DNA of 64,000 nt from contig NZ_CP051204.2 of assembly GCF_012516375.2 (NCBI RefSeq), positions 4,154,001-4,218,000 on the forward strand, given 5' to 3'. The position numbers and the translations under genes were made by a program. This document shows, piece by piece, positions 9,501 to 17,905 of the stretch. Within the stretch, counting starts at the first letter, position 1; each line of letters opens with the position of its first letter. The notes beneath the pieces are model-generated. The model worked only from the letters and a program-made list of their open reading frames with translations. It was not told where the DNA came from and ran no database searches. This DNA is from Chitinophaga oryzae (lineage in GTDB: Bacteria > Bacteroidota > Bacteroidia > Chitinophagales > Chitinophagaceae).

Positions 9501-10016
9501 GGCAAGATCACCAACAATGACAAGATCATCACCGACAACGGCGGTTACCCGGAAATACAATACGGTATCGCCATGGGCGGCCGCTACAAGGGCTTTGAAC
9601 TCAACCTGCTGTGGCAGGGAAATGGTAACGTGATGGCTTACGTATACGGGCCTTACTCCTTCCCGTTTTATGCTGACGGCCACGCACAGGAGATACATAA
9701 AGACTACTGGACGCCGGATAATCCCGGCGCGGCCTTCCCCCGTTTGTCCATCGCTTATGTCAATAACACACAGGACTCTGATTTCTGGTTACGCAATGCC
9801 GCCTTCATCCGTCTGAAAAATGCCGAACTGGCGTACAACGTTCCCGCTCAGTGGCTGCGCCTCGCAGGCATTAAAGGAGTAAGGGTTTATCTCAACGGCA
9901 ACAACCTGCTCACCTTCAGCCGTTTGAAACAAATAGATCCCGAAGCGGCGGCCAACGGTACCGTAGCCTATCCGATCATCCGGAGCTATAATGCCGGTGT
10001 CAACATTCAACTGTAA
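6594..10016 (+). CDS. SusC/RagA TonB-linked outer-membrane transporter
   Basis: This 1140-aa TonB-dependent transporter imports an oligomeric nutrient across the outer membrane together with its SusD partner. A signal peptide ends near residue 27 (QRAMAQQ). An STN signalling domain follows (about 40-115, MTVDAALKKLEKKYGVTFVY), then a carboxypeptidase-like domain (about 138-215, ARGRVTDEKGAPLERISVQV). The SusC linker VVVVGYGEQ leads to the plug (about 225-340, PLVVIDGIPNRSLDDL) and the long beta-barrel. The STN domain fits signalling to the neighbouring FecR. The length and C-terminal INYL-like ending (AGVNIQL) are typical. No glycoside hydrolase lies beside it, so the substrate cannot be inferred. 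Confidence 0.95.
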   Translation: MRKVLFFPMGMVLLCLNATTLPQRAMAQQTIPTGKQRQEKMTVDAALKKLEKKYGVTFVYDKTLANEKYTSFNPDHAGSQSVEDQLKAILYPNGLLFLYIKKDYYAITVNKDKSNQMLTADNEAKKDEAQPLPAATLSAARGRVTDEKGAPLERISVQVAGTTTGAYTDADGLFSIPNAANKKLMISGVGYAPQEVLVSGASPVNVKLVTSSKELTEVVVVGYGEQKRAKIVGAVATVNSKEITEAPVARVTDALSGRVPGLFVSKASGAPGKGSTFYVRGISTTNNSEPLVVIDGIPNRSLDDLAPSDVETISVLKDASAIAVYGARAANGVILVTTKAGGSGKPSISFSGNLTVQQQTRALKPLGSYEYAGLYNVALKNENSFNPAVGKGYTDEVLEKFRTGSDPDRYPNTDWYNDILAPTSIQQRYDLSVSGGSEKTRYFVSAGYNNEGGFYPMVTYKRYNVRSSLQSEIAKGLLFDVKLAGIMSDSRDARAGSSTIMKIAISSPPYYVNKYSNGLYGFVPAAKGNIYQQSRGEDGYRQNNVNTFNGTMSLQYKLPFTEGLSVKGTFAYDRNMTNFRSFAKPYALYTMDNAGVMKKANNTPTAPELTESNRQNYYATSEFSVNYDRSFKDHHVGGMVLYTQTVFNERYFGATGRNFVSPALEILNASDPTNTAVEGTASRQYRQGVVGRFTYDYQQKYLLEMNFRYDGSDIFPRDGRFGFFPSIGAGWVISKENFFPQRGLVDYLKLRGSWGLLGNDRVDPYQFLASYSLVGADIYGVSHGYSFGGVNPVYYQGLQLNVLPNPNFTWEKAVMSNIGFDMQLWDSRISITADYFYKRTKDILAPRAQAVPDVIGITLPVENAGIVDNRGFEISAGYNGTAGKFTYYVKPNITFARNKMVYYPEASSIPEWQRLTGKPVAIRLNGGSSKPKFVSDGLYQSQDEVEKGPKPLYPTVSAGDIRYVDIDGDGKITNNDKIITDNGGYPEIQYGIAMGGRYKGFELNLLWQGNGNVMAYVYGPYSFPFYADGHAQEIHKDYWTPDNPGAAFPRLSIAYVNNTQDSDFWLRNAAFIRLKNAELAYNVPAQWLRLAGIKGVRVYLNGNNLLTFSRLKQIDPEAAANGTVAYPIIRSYNAGVNIQL

Positions 10017-10035
10017 ACAACCAATAACAGACATC

Positions 10036-11616
10036 ATGAAAAGATATATATTTCTCCTTTTGCTCACCGCCTACTGCCTGACGGCCTGCCAGAAGGATTT
10101 TCTGAACAAAGGGCCACTGGACAAGTTCACCGATGAAGTCATCTGGAAAGACAGCAGCCTGGTGAACCTCTATGTTGCCAATATCTACTCCGGTATTATT
10201 TCCGAATATGACAGGGCCGGCGGCGCCCTGACAATGAGCTATACTGACGAGGGCGAAGCCAACCGGCCATACCTGGAATGCCAGCTGGTCAACTTTGCGC
10301 AATACAACTCCGCTACCGCTGTGTTTTCCGAAGTATGGACAGACAACTACACCAGCATCCGTAAGTGCAACACGCTGCTGGAGCAACTACAGTCAGCACC
10401 GTTCAGCGCCGCATTGCAGCAGCGGATGCGCGGGGAAGCTCACTTCCTCCGGGCATTCTTTTATATGGACATCTATGCGCACTTTGGTGCGTTCCCCATT
10501 ATCGAAAAAGCACTGGGACTGAATGATGAACTGGCCATTCCACGCGCTACCGCCAAAGAATGTGTGAACTTCATCCTGAAAGACCTGGAAACAGCCGCCA
10601 CTCTCCTTCCCGCCAAATATTCCGATCCGGCACAGACAGGCCGCGCCACACAAGGCGCCTGCTATGCCCTGAAATGCCGGCTGTTGCTCAATGAACTGGA
10701 CTACCCGCGCGCTGCCGCCGCTGCCAAACAAGTGATGGACCTGAATCAGTACAAACTCTTCCCTGATTTCAAATCCATGTTCCAGCCGGGCAACGACAAT
10801 AATGTTGAGGTCATTTTCGACAAACAGTTTGGCAGCCTGCAAAGCAAACAAAAACACGATCTGAACGATTATGAATATCCGCGCAACTTCACCGGCTTCG
10901 CCAGCGGCGTTAATGATCCGACCCAGAACATCGTGGATGCGTTCCTGATGAAAGACGGCAAGCCCTGGAACGAGTCTCCGTACTACAATCCGGAGCACCC
11001 TTACGATAACCGCGACCCCCGCCTTTACAGCAGCGTATTGTACGACGGTATGCTGTTCCGCGGAGAGATACTGGACCTGCAGAAAGGCAGCGCCGCTAAT
11101 CCTGCCGAGCGTGGCACGCAGACGGGCTACTATCTCAAAAAATTCCTGGACACCACTTACGATCTGAAGAACATTTCCAATCCCAACCTGAACAATGCCG
11201 TTATCATACGGCTGGGTGAAATATATCTCAACTATGCAGAGTGCCAGCTGAAAATGGGCAATACAGAAGAGGCCCGTACCTACGTGAACCTGCTCAGGGT
11301 GCGCGCCGGTATGCCGACGATCGCTGCCGGAGAAATGACCTGGGAGAAATACGAGCGCGAAAGAACGGTGGAACTGGCCTTTGAAGGACAACGCTGGGCC
11401 GATATACGCCGCTGGAACAAAGGCCCGCAGATCATCGGTCAACCGGTGTATGGCATGGTCATCAGTGTTGTCAACGGCAAGCGGACCTATACCCGTACGA
11501 AAATAGAAGACAGGGTATTTGTGGCGCCGAAGATGTACCTGTTCCCCATTCCGATAGATGTGCTCAATAAGTACCCGGCAGGAAAAGAGTTGAAGCAAAA
11601 CCCGGAATGGGATTAA
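10036..11616 (+). CDS. SusD/RagB family nutrient-binding lipoprotein
   Basis: This 526-aa surface lipoprotein caps the SusC transporter and captures substrate. The signal peptide ends in a lipobox with Cys18 (LLTAYCLTAC). The N-terminal SusD-like half contains the TPR-like helices (RGEAHFLRAFFYMDIYAHFG). The C-terminal RagB/SusD domain includes the diagnostic ERTVELAFEGQRWADIRRW. The ATG at 10036 is chosen because it begins the lipoprotein signal; an upstream in-frame start would overlap the SusC gene. It follows SusC by 19 bp and is surely cotranscribed with it. Confidence 0.95.
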   Translation: MKRYIFLLLLTAYCLTACQKDFLNKGPLDKFTDEVIWKDSSLVNLYVANIYSGIISEYDRAGGALTMSYTDEGEANRPYLECQLVNFAQYNSATAVFSEVWTDNYTSIRKCNTLLEQLQSAPFSAALQQRMRGEAHFLRAFFYMDIYAHFGAFPIIEKALGLNDELAIPRATAKECVNFILKDLETAATLLPAKYSDPAQTGRATQGACYALKCRLLLNELDYPRAAAAAKQVMDLNQYKLFPDFKSMFQPGNDNNVEVIFDKQFGSLQSKQKHDLNDYEYPRNFTGFASGVNDPTQNIVDAFLMKDGKPWNESPYYNPEHPYDNRDPRLYSSVLYDGMLFRGEILDLQKGSAANPAERGTQTGYYLKKFLDTTYDLKNISNPNLNNAVIIRLGEIYLNYAECQLKMGNTEEARTYVNLLRVRAGMPTIAAGEMTWEKYERERTVELAFEGQRWADIRRWNKGPQIIGQPVYGMVISVVNGKRTYTRTKIEDRVFVAPKMYLFPIPIDVLNKYPAGKELKQNPEWD

Positions 11617-11669
11617 CGCCGTCGTCCGGAATACATTAGCTTACAACGCCAACCATTTAATCAGTCAAT

Positions 11670-12803
11670 ATGAAAAAAATAACAACAAGCGCCCGCATCC
11701 TGCTGCTGCTCACCACCTTAAGCACAGGGGCCTATGCACAACAAAAGACCGTTGTCATTAAAGGTACTGTGATCGGTGACACCCGCGGCTACAACCGCAT
11801 GGATATGTACTCCCGTAATCCGGACCGCTACGACTCCATGAATGTGGTCAACAATACCTTCTCAGGAGAAGTACCTTTTGAAGCACCTTACCGCCTGCTG
11901 TTTGCTTCACTCCATGATTCAAAAGTAAGGGGCGGTTACGCACCACAGGCAATATTGATCGACAAACCCGGCACTTACCGTGTGGTAGCTACGATAGACA
12001 GCAACGGCACCCATTATTCCTCTGTGGACGGCGCCGCACAACAGGTGTACGCCGCCTTCTCTGCCGAACAGGATAAAGCCTGGGAAGCCATCGAAAAGAC
12101 CATGAAGCAGAAATACGGTGCAGATGTAATGAAGAGCCTTTACGGTAAAAATCCCAATGCTGCCGCAGCCGCTGACATGGAGACCATGGAAAAAGCCGCC
12201 ACCGCTAAACTGCTACAACGCCATGTAAGCAGGAACCCGAGATCTTATGCTTCCGTAGTCATCCTGCAACGCAACAGCCGTTCCCTGGACAACAAAACAC
12301 TGATTGCATTGTACGAAAAGCTTACGCCTGGTATCAAAGCACTGCGGGAAGGTGAAGCCATTAAAACAGAAATCGCTGCCCGTAAACTTAGCGTCAACGG
12401 CGCCACACCGGCCGACTTTACGCTGAAGAACGAAGTGGAAAAAGCAGTGAAACTCTCCGACTACCGGGGCAAATACCTGCTGATCGATTTCTGGGCCAGC
12501 TGGTGTGGTCCCTGTCGCGCATCTTTCCCACACATGCGTGAACTGTATGCACAGTACAAAGACAAAAATTTCGAGATCCTCAGCATCTCTACCGACCGTG
12601 ACAAAGCCGCATGGCTTAAAGCGGTAAAAGAGGAAAACAATCCCTGGCCGCAAGCCCATGACGCTAAAAGCGAGGTATCCAAAAACACGTTCAATGTGCA
12701 GGTGTTGCCAACGTTGTTCCTCCTCGATCCGAAAGGAAAGATCATTGCTCAAAAACTCGAAGGCAGCGAGCTCGATAAAAAATTGAAAGAGCTGATGCCG
12801 TAA
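11670..12803 (+). CDS. TlpA-like thioredoxin family protein
   Basis: This is a 377-aa exported thiol-disulfide oxidoreductase. The signal peptide ends at about residue 23 (GAYAQ). An N-terminal DUF4369-like beta domain (about 28-120) precedes a helical linker and a C-terminal AhpC/TSA-TlpA thioredoxin fold (about 240-377). The active-site motif is WASWCGPC with Cys279 and Cys282, and the cis-proline loop is VQVLPTLF. Such proteins often sit at the end of sigma/FecR/SusCD loci in Bacteroidota, and this one is 53 bp after SusD. It may keep a periplasmic partner reduced or process a thiol-containing substrate; the exact role is unknown. Confidence 0.92.
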   Translation: MKKITTSARILLLLTTLSTGAYAQQKTVVIKGTVIGDTRGYNRMDMYSRNPDRYDSMNVVNNTFSGEVPFEAPYRLLFASLHDSKVRGGYAPQAILIDKPGTYRVVATIDSNGTHYSSVDGAAQQVYAAFSAEQDKAWEAIEKTMKQKYGADVMKSLYGKNPNAAAAADMETMEKAATAKLLQRHVSRNPRSYASVVILQRNSRSLDNKTLIALYEKLTPGIKALREGEAIKTEIAARKLSVNGATPADFTLKNEVEKAVKLSDYRGKYLLIDFWASWCGPCRASFPHMRELYAQYKDKNFEILSISTDRDKAAWLKAVKEENNPWPQAHDAKSEVSKNTFNVQVLPTLFLLDPKGKIIAQKLEGSELDKKLKELMP

Positions 12804-12827
12804 TTTCATCAGCATAAAATCACGCAA

Positions 12828-12862
12828 AAAAGAAAAGACGCAGTTCATGCGTCTTTTCTTTT
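12828..12862. terminator. Bidirectional terminator
   Basis: A perfect 15-bp stem (AAAAGAAAAGACGCA and its complement) encloses a 5-nt loop, GTTCA. A-rich and T-rich flanks would make it work on both strands. It closes the SusCD-TlpA operon and possibly the efflux operon coming from the right. Confidence 0.85.
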
Positions 12863-12925
12863 AACAGCTATATCGTTATCAGAATCAACTGTTTATATTT
12901 TTCCGCTTCATGTAGCGCTGTAACA

Positions 12926-14521
12926 CTAGAACGTAGCAGCAGCGGGCTGCTTGGCCTTAACGTCAATGATAGTACGATTAATAAACGGCGCCATAACAAT
13001 CAGCAACATCAATCCCAGGATCAACATTACGACCAGCTCATTATAGTCCATCGCATATTTCAGAAAGGCTTGTTTATTTACCGCCTTGTCCAGCAAACGG
13101 GTAGCTGCCCGGGTAGCCATACCCGGTTCCATCCCCCTGGCATGCAGGGCCGACTGGTACAACTTCAACCGTTCCTCCAGGTCGTTGTCCGCCCGCGAGG
13201 CATGGTCGGTCAACCGCAGCGCATGCGTGCCGGAATAGAACAGGGAAAAATAGTTTATCAGTGCCGTACTGATACCGAAAAATGCGAAACGGATAAATAC
13301 GCCGACCGCCGCGGCTGACTGGCTCAGGGCTTCCGGTACGGAGGAAATAATAAACAGCAGTATTGGCGTAAACACCATGCCGGCGCCCATGCCTTGCAAC
13401 AGCAACGGTATAATAAAGGTATTCATGTCTGCTTCCGAGGCAAACAAAAAGTACATTGCGCCATGAAATAATAACAACAGGGAAAAACCCGCCAGCCAGA
13501 TAAACTGAAGCGGACGTTTTTTAATGACCAGCCGCGCAGAAGCCACCGCACCTATAACGATCCCGATAATATTATAGATCAGCAGCTCATAGAGGTTGAT
13601 CGGGTCCATCCCCAGTACCGTAGAAAAATAGGTGGTGGTAACAGAGAAAGCGCCTCGTATTAAATACAACATCCCAAGCAGGAAAATACCGAACACGAAA
13701 GCCCTTGACCGAAAAACCTCCTGGTGTATAAACGGGCGCTTACGGACCAGCTGCCGCGTCACAAACACTACCGCCAGGAATACAATGCAGATAAGGCTCC
13801 ATACGATGGTGTCATCCTGCAGCCAATAGTATTGCTGCCCGTAGGTGACCACATAAGCGATCAGGATCAGCATAGGGCTGTACAGGAAAAAGCTGGCCCA
13901 GTCCAGCTGGTACAACGGCGTTTTTCTTACCAGGTGCACTTTGTTCATCAGCAGCAGTAACAGTATCCCGCCGGGCACAAAAGTGTAGATGATCATCTTA
14001 TATAGAACGTTGTACTCGTAGTTATCTACCAGCGGGGCTGTCACCAGGGAGGTGAGCGAAGCCGAACACAGGATCATGGAATAAAAGATGGTGTACCCTG
14101 TTTCCCGCGCATGTTCTGATTTTAACCTTCCGAAGAGCAATGTCAGGCAGATGCTTGTAACGCCGCAGTTGACCATCCCCTGGAGAAACCGGCAGGCGAA
14201 GAGTACCGGCAGCGTGCGGGTACGGTAGCAGGCGTAGCTGATCAGCACCTGGAGCACGAGGCATATCAGGAAGTACTCTTTGGTGGAAACACGGCTGAAG
14301 AAACGGCGTTCCAGGGGAGTAAAACCAGCCAGTGCTGCATAGTACAATAACATAGAGAACTGCATGTCCGCCGGCTCTACTCCATAGAACCCCGTCGCCG
14401 CGCTGATATTGGCCGTTGACAGCGCAAACAGCATGACAGTTGGAAACAGGACGAGGAAAATCGTCAGCCGGATAAGCCATTCCGGCGCCCAGGCTCTGAA
14501 TATACGGTTACCTTTACTCAT
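12926..14521 (-). CDS. MFS transporter of tripartite efflux system 1
   Basis: This is an approximately 531-aa inner-membrane drug:H+ antiporter of the DHA2/EmrB-like group, with about 14 hydrophobic helices. It begins FRAWAPEWLIRLTIFLVLFP, and the motif-like stretches ACRFLQGMVNCGVTSICL and LYQLDWASFFLYSP are visible. I start it at the ATG at 14521 (MSKGN) and not at the GTG two codons upstream. The start is 2 bp after the HlyD stop, so the two are translationally coupled. With the upstream HlyD and TolC genes it should form a trans-envelope pump like EmrAB-TolC. A paralogue with the same opening (PWVPEWLIRVTIFLVLLP) lies at 37980. Confidence 0.9.
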   Translation of the reverse strand: MSKGNRIFRAWAPEWLIRLTIFLVLFPTVMLFALSTANISAATGFYGVEPADMQFSMLLYYAALAGFTPLERRFFSRVSTKEYFLICLVLQVLISYACYRTRTLPVLFACRFLQGMVNCGVTSICLTLLFGRLKSEHARETGYTIFYSMILCSASLTSLVTAPLVDNYEYNVLYKMIIYTFVPGGILLLLLMNKVHLVRKTPLYQLDWASFFLYSPMLILIAYVVTYGQQYYWLQDDTIVWSLICIVFLAVVFVTRQLVRKRPFIHQEVFRSRAFVFGIFLLGMLYLIRGAFSVTTTYFSTVLGMDPINLYELLIYNIIGIVIGAVASARLVIKKRPLQFIWLAGFSLLLLFHGAMYFLFASEADMNTFIIPLLLQGMGAGMVFTPILLFIISSVPEALSQSAAAVGVFIRFAFFGISTALINYFSLFYSGTHALRLTDHASRADNDLEERLKLYQSALHARGMEPGMATRAATRLLDKAVNKQAFLKYAMDYNELVVMLILGLMLLIVMAPFINRTIIDVKAKQPAAATF

Positions 14522-14523
14522 GA

Positions 14524-15597
14524 TCACCGGCGGGCTTTAGATACAGATACGTTTACACTCATGCCTGCCGAAAGCGCCTTTAGTTCTTCCGGGCTACCGT
14601 TTAGCCGTATCCGTACGGGAATACGCTGGGCGATCTTCACAAAGTTACCGGTAGCATTATCAGGCGGCAACAATGAAAACCGGCTGCCGGTGGCGCCGGA
14701 CAGGGATTCTATTTTACCGGTGAACGTCTTTCCCGGGAAAGCGTCTACAGCGATGCCGGCCGTTTCCCCGATAAACATGTGGCGGATTTGCGTCTCTTTA
14801 AAATTAGCGACCACCCACTTCCCCGCTTCCCAATCCACGATGTAGGCCAGCGTCTGGCCGGCCTGTATCAGTTGACCGGGCTGTATGGTGCGGCGTCCCA
14901 TTTTGCCGTCATACGGCGCGGTGATCACTGTATAGGATACGGTGAGGTCCCTGTTTTTCACGACCGCCTCCCTTCTTTTGATTTCGGCTTCCAGCGCGCT
15001 TTGTTGAACGCGGGCGTCGTTGATCCTGGCCAGAGATGCATTATAGGCATCTATAGCCGTATTGTATTCGGAACGGGCCACAGCCAGCGCTGCTTCCACT
15101 TTTTCCAGCTGTTGCCTGGTGGCCGATTCGGCGTCGTAGAGTTTTTTATAGCGGTCATATTCCTGTTCCTGGTTGTGCAGCTTTGCTTTAGCCGCGGCTA
15201 TCTGGGACTGGTATACTTTAGCCGTTTCCGAGGAAGTGGTGACTCCGCTTTGAACAACACTCACCTGTGCTTTTGCATTGAGCAGCGCCGCACCGGCTTC
15301 CTGTTGCTGGGCGGCATATTCGCTATTGTCTATCACCACCAGGGTGTCGCCTTTCTTCACCTCCTGGTTTTCTTCATAGCGGATGGATTCCACATAACCG
15401 GTGACCCGGGCTACCACGGGGTTGATATATTCATCGACCTGGGCGTCGTTGGTCTCTTCATATTTCCATTGGCGCAACAGTGTCCTTACGCCCCATATGG
15501 CGAGACATATTACCACGATGGAGGCAACCACGGTGGTGATCTTCGATATAATCCTGTCTGTTTTGTTCGTATTCGTGTTCGTGTGTGTGTTGCTCAT
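14524..15597 (-). CDS. HlyD/EmrA periplasmic adaptor, system 1
   Basis: This is a 357-aa membrane-fusion protein. One N-terminal membrane helix lies at about residues 19-41 (ITTVVASIVVICLAIWGV). It is followed by the barrel-sandwich start NDAQVDEYINPVVARVTGYV, a long coiled-coil hairpin (about 95-210), and the second lipoyl half (TVITAPYDGKMGRRTIQPGQ). The beta-barrel domain contains WVVANFKETQIRHM. The signature GSRFSLLPPDNATGNFVKI is typical of EmrA-like adaptors. The start lies 3 bp after the TolC stop and the stop abuts the MFS start, which is the order tolC-hlyD-mfs. Confidence 0.93.
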   Translation of the reverse strand: MSNTHTNTNTNKTDRIISKITTVVASIVVICLAIWGVRTLLRQWKYEETNDAQVDEYINPVVARVTGYVESIRYEENQEVKKGDTLVVIDNSEYAAQQQEAGAALLNAKAQVSVVQSGVTTSSETAKVYQSQIAAAKAKLHNQEQEYDRYKKLYDAESATRQQLEKVEAALAVARSEYNTAIDAYNASLARINDARVQQSALEAEIKRREAVVKNRDLTVSYTVITAPYDGKMGRRTIQPGQLIQAGQTLAYIVDWEAGKWVVANFKETQIRHMFIGETAGIAVDAFPGKTFTGKIESLSGATGSRFSLLPPDNATGNFVKIAQRIPVRIRLNGSPEELKALSAGMSVNVSVSKARR

Positions 15598-15600
15598 ATA

Positions 15601-16935
15601 TTAAAGGTTGCCTGTTGCTTTCAATAATTGATAGTATTGTAGTTGTGCGGTCACTTCCGCGCTGGTGAGATCGAAGCGGGACTGCAGCAGCTGTGTCTCG
15701 GCGTCCAGCAGGTCTGTCAGCAGCGACAGCTGGTTGAAATAGGTATTATTGACAATCCGGAAGTTCTCCTGTGCCTGGAGGATATTCTCCTGCGCCACGC
15801 GGATACGTTCCAATGCTTCGGTGTAACGAAGGTAGCCGGCCCGTACTTCTTCCCTGACTTTATCTTTCGTATCGGCGTGTTCTATCTCCTGTCGTTCCAG
15901 GTCAATCTTTGCCGCTTCCTTTTTGTGTTTGTTCTGATACAGCGCCGATATGGGCAATCCGGCTTTCACGCCCACCTGACCGAGACCGTACAGGCTGATG
16001 GCATAGGGATAAAACAGGATCTGCGGATAGGCGTAGGAGTACTCGGCGAACAATCCTACTTTAGGCAGAATATTGGACTTTACTGCTTTGAGCCTTAGCT
16101 CACTCAGGGCTGTCTCCTTTTCTGAAATCTTAAACGCAAACGCGTGTTCATAGGCTTCCGCGAGGTAGCCGTTATAGTCTTTATCCGGTACCGCCGCCAT
16201 GGCGAGGGTGTCCATCGCCAGGTGGTTATCGATGCTGTCCGGCTGGCCGATCATAATATTGAGCCGTTGGTTAGCGATGATAAGGCTGTTCCTGATCTCC
16301 AGCAGGGTCATTTTCTGTCTGGAGAGTTTCAGTTCAGCCCGCAGCACATCGCTTTTCAGTACTACGCCATTCTTCAGGAGCTGTCTGATCTCTTCCAGTT
16401 CTTTCTCCCGGTCACGGATATCCTGCAACATAACTTTTTCGTACATCCGGTACCGGTATATATCGAGGTAGTATGCCGCCGCTTTGTATTTTATTTCGGC
16501 GTTGGTCATGTTCCGCTGTTCAGCTGCCAGCTCGCTCTCCGTTTGTTTAATGATGATTTCGCGGGATGTTTTTCCGCCGTTGTATACATTGAGATAAGCG
16601 TCGGCGCCTGCGGAATATGACTGGTGCACGACCGGGAACTGTGTGGGCGCGTTGAATATGCCTTTTTCATACATGGGCAGGTTGGACACCCTGGAATAGG
16701 AGCCGCTGGCCTTTATCTCCGGCAGCCGCTCGTCCCTGGCAGCTTTTACCTGCTGCTGTGCGCCAGCCACCCGCAGCTGTTGCATCTGTAGCTGTTTGTT
16801 GTACACAGCAGCTTTATTCCATACATCCGTTAACGTGAGGGGACTCTGCTCAGGGTTTTGACAAACGGCTGTTTTGCCGGCCAATAATGCAGAGAGCATT
16901 ATTCCCGCAAGCCATTTCTTACTAATTGATAACAT
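15601..16935 (-). CDS. TolC family outer-membrane efflux protein, system 1
   Basis: This is a 444-aa outer-membrane channel. A signal peptide ends around residue 25 (KTAVCQN), followed by two outer-membrane efflux protein repeats (about 35-225 and 250-440). Visible TolC-like segments are ARDERLPEIKASGSYSRVSN and LLTDLLDAETQLLQSRFDLT. It is the first gene of the efflux operon and is divergent from the AraC regulator at 17022, with 86 bp between starts. The equivalent gene of system 2 at 35620 shares SGSYSR-like, GLVLKSDVLR-like and SLLSDLLDAETQLLQSKF stretches, which marks them as paralogues. Confidence 0.93.
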   Translation of the reverse strand: MLSISKKWLAGIMLSALLAGKTAVCQNPEQSPLTLTDVWNKAAVYNKQLQMQQLRVAGAQQQVKAARDERLPEIKASGSYSRVSNLPMYEKGIFNAPTQFPVVHQSYSAGADAYLNVYNGGKTSREIIIKQTESELAAEQRNMTNAEIKYKAAAYYLDIYRYRMYEKVMLQDIRDREKELEEIRQLLKNGVVLKSDVLRAELKLSRQKMTLLEIRNSLIIANQRLNIMIGQPDSIDNHLAMDTLAMAAVPDKDYNGYLAEAYEHAFAFKISEKETALSELRLKAVKSNILPKVGLFAEYSYAYPQILFYPYAISLYGLGQVGVKAGLPISALYQNKHKKEAAKIDLERQEIEHADTKDKVREEVRAGYLRYTEALERIRVAQENILQAQENFRIVNNTYFNQLSLLTDLLDAETQLLQSRFDLTSAEVTAQLQYYQLLKATGNL

Positions 16936-16995
16936 ATTTAATCTGATGAAGATGCAAAGTTCAGCCCATCCCGGTTAAATTATTTGTTATAAATT

Positions 16996-17020
16996 GCCAT
17001 TAATTTGCTAAATCCGGCCA
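16996..17020. promoter_or_regulatory. Operator-like motif shared by both efflux systems
   Basis: The sequence has the form GCCA-N4-TTTG-CTAA-N4-GGCCA and ends 1 bp before the AraC start codon. The same pattern with identical spacing (GCCA-N4-TTTA-CTAA-N4-GGCCA) lies just upstream of the paralogous AraC gene (35558 down to 35534). This suggests a conserved AraC binding site controlling the divergent pump operons. Confidence 0.55.
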
Positions 17021-17021
17021 A

Positions 17022-17831
17022 ATGGAAGAATTTAAACCAGCACTTATTCTCGAGCAAGTGGACAGGATACCGGAGTCCGCCTACATATGGCACTGGAAAA
17101 CGGAGCATCACTTTCCCTTCCATAAGCACAACAAGGGGCAGCTCACCTATGTAGAGGGAGGCGTCGCTTTTTTATATACGCGGGATAAGACCTATTTCCT
17201 GCCGGCGCGGCATTACATGTGGGTACCCGCGGGAGTGGAACATTACTTTGCGCACCGGTACCCTGCCAACTACGTCCGTACCATCTATTTCTTCCGGGAT
17301 GAGGATGATGAACAGGAGCCTTTCTACCGGAAGACAGGCATATACCCGGTCAATAACCTGTTGCTGGAAATGATCCTGTACACGACCAAATGGGACAAGG
17401 ACGTATTGCCCGGCTCCAACGGTTACCGTTTTGTAAAGGCCATAAAAAAAATACTGCCGGACATCAGTACATCGCCGCTGCCGATTAACCTGCCGACAAC
17501 CGACAATAAGCGGCTGCAGCCCGTGCTGCGTCATATCAACGAGAACCTGGCCGAGCCACTGACGCTGGAAAGCATCAGTACGGAGTTCAATATCAGCGAG
17601 CGTACGTTAACCCGTTTGTTCCGCGCTACCATGGACATATCGTTCTTTCAATACCTGAAACTGGCCCGTATGATCCGGGCCATGGGTTACCTGTTGGAGA
17701 CAGAGAAAACCATCAGTGAGATCGCCTGGGACACCGGTTACAACAGCGTGTCTGCCTTCAGCAACACTTTCTTCAAACTGGTGGGTAAGCGCCCTTCCGA
17801 CTTCCAGTTGCGGGAAACAGGAAAGGGATGA
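17022..17831 (+). CDS. AraC family regulator of efflux system 1
   Basis: This is a 269-aa regulator with an N-terminal cupin-like ligand domain (about 15-100). It contains the metal/ligand-pocket stretch HHFPFHKHNKGQLTYVEGGV. The C-terminal AraC helix-turn-helix pair (about 170-265) includes LTLESISTEFNISERTLTRL and the ending GYNSVSAFSNTFFKLVGKRP. It is divergent from the tolC-hlyD-mfs operon, and a 25-bp motif shared with the second system precedes its start. Local activation of the pump in response to a toxic ligand is likely. The paralogue at 34742-35530 has the same cupin core (NRFPMHRHDKSQILLVEGG). Confidence 0.92.
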   Translation: MEEFKPALILEQVDRIPESAYIWHWKTEHHFPFHKHNKGQLTYVEGGVAFLYTRDKTYFLPARHYMWVPAGVEHYFAHRYPANYVRTIYFFRDEDDEQEPFYRKTGIYPVNNLLLEMILYTTKWDKDVLPGSNGYRFVKAIKKILPDISTSPLPINLPTTDNKRLQPVLRHINENLAEPLTLESISTEFNISERTLTRLFRATMDISFFQYLKLARMIRAMGYLLETEKTISEIAWDTGYNSVSAFSNTFFKLVGKRPSDFQLRETGKG

Positions 17832-17847
17832 CCGGTTTGGATTTCCG

Positions 17848-17895
17848 GATATTTGGTTATAAATAGCATTCTACAACAGCTTATCACCAAATATC
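17848..17895. promoter_or_regulatory. Long inverted repeat ahead of the S10 peptidase gene
   Basis: The arms GATATTTGGTTATAA (17848-17862) and its near complement (17881-17895, 14 of 15) flank 18 nt. The repeat ends 10 bp before the peptidase ATG at 17906. It lacks a T-run, so an operator or a 5'-UTR hairpin is more likely than a terminator. Confidence 0.5.
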
Positions 17896-17905
17896 TGATC
17901 TAATT

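Noticed and set aside
10393..11598. Long open frame on the minus strand opposite the SusD gene
   Set aside because: It mirrors the codon bias of the SusD gene, has no promoter or family features, and its product is an unlikely composition.
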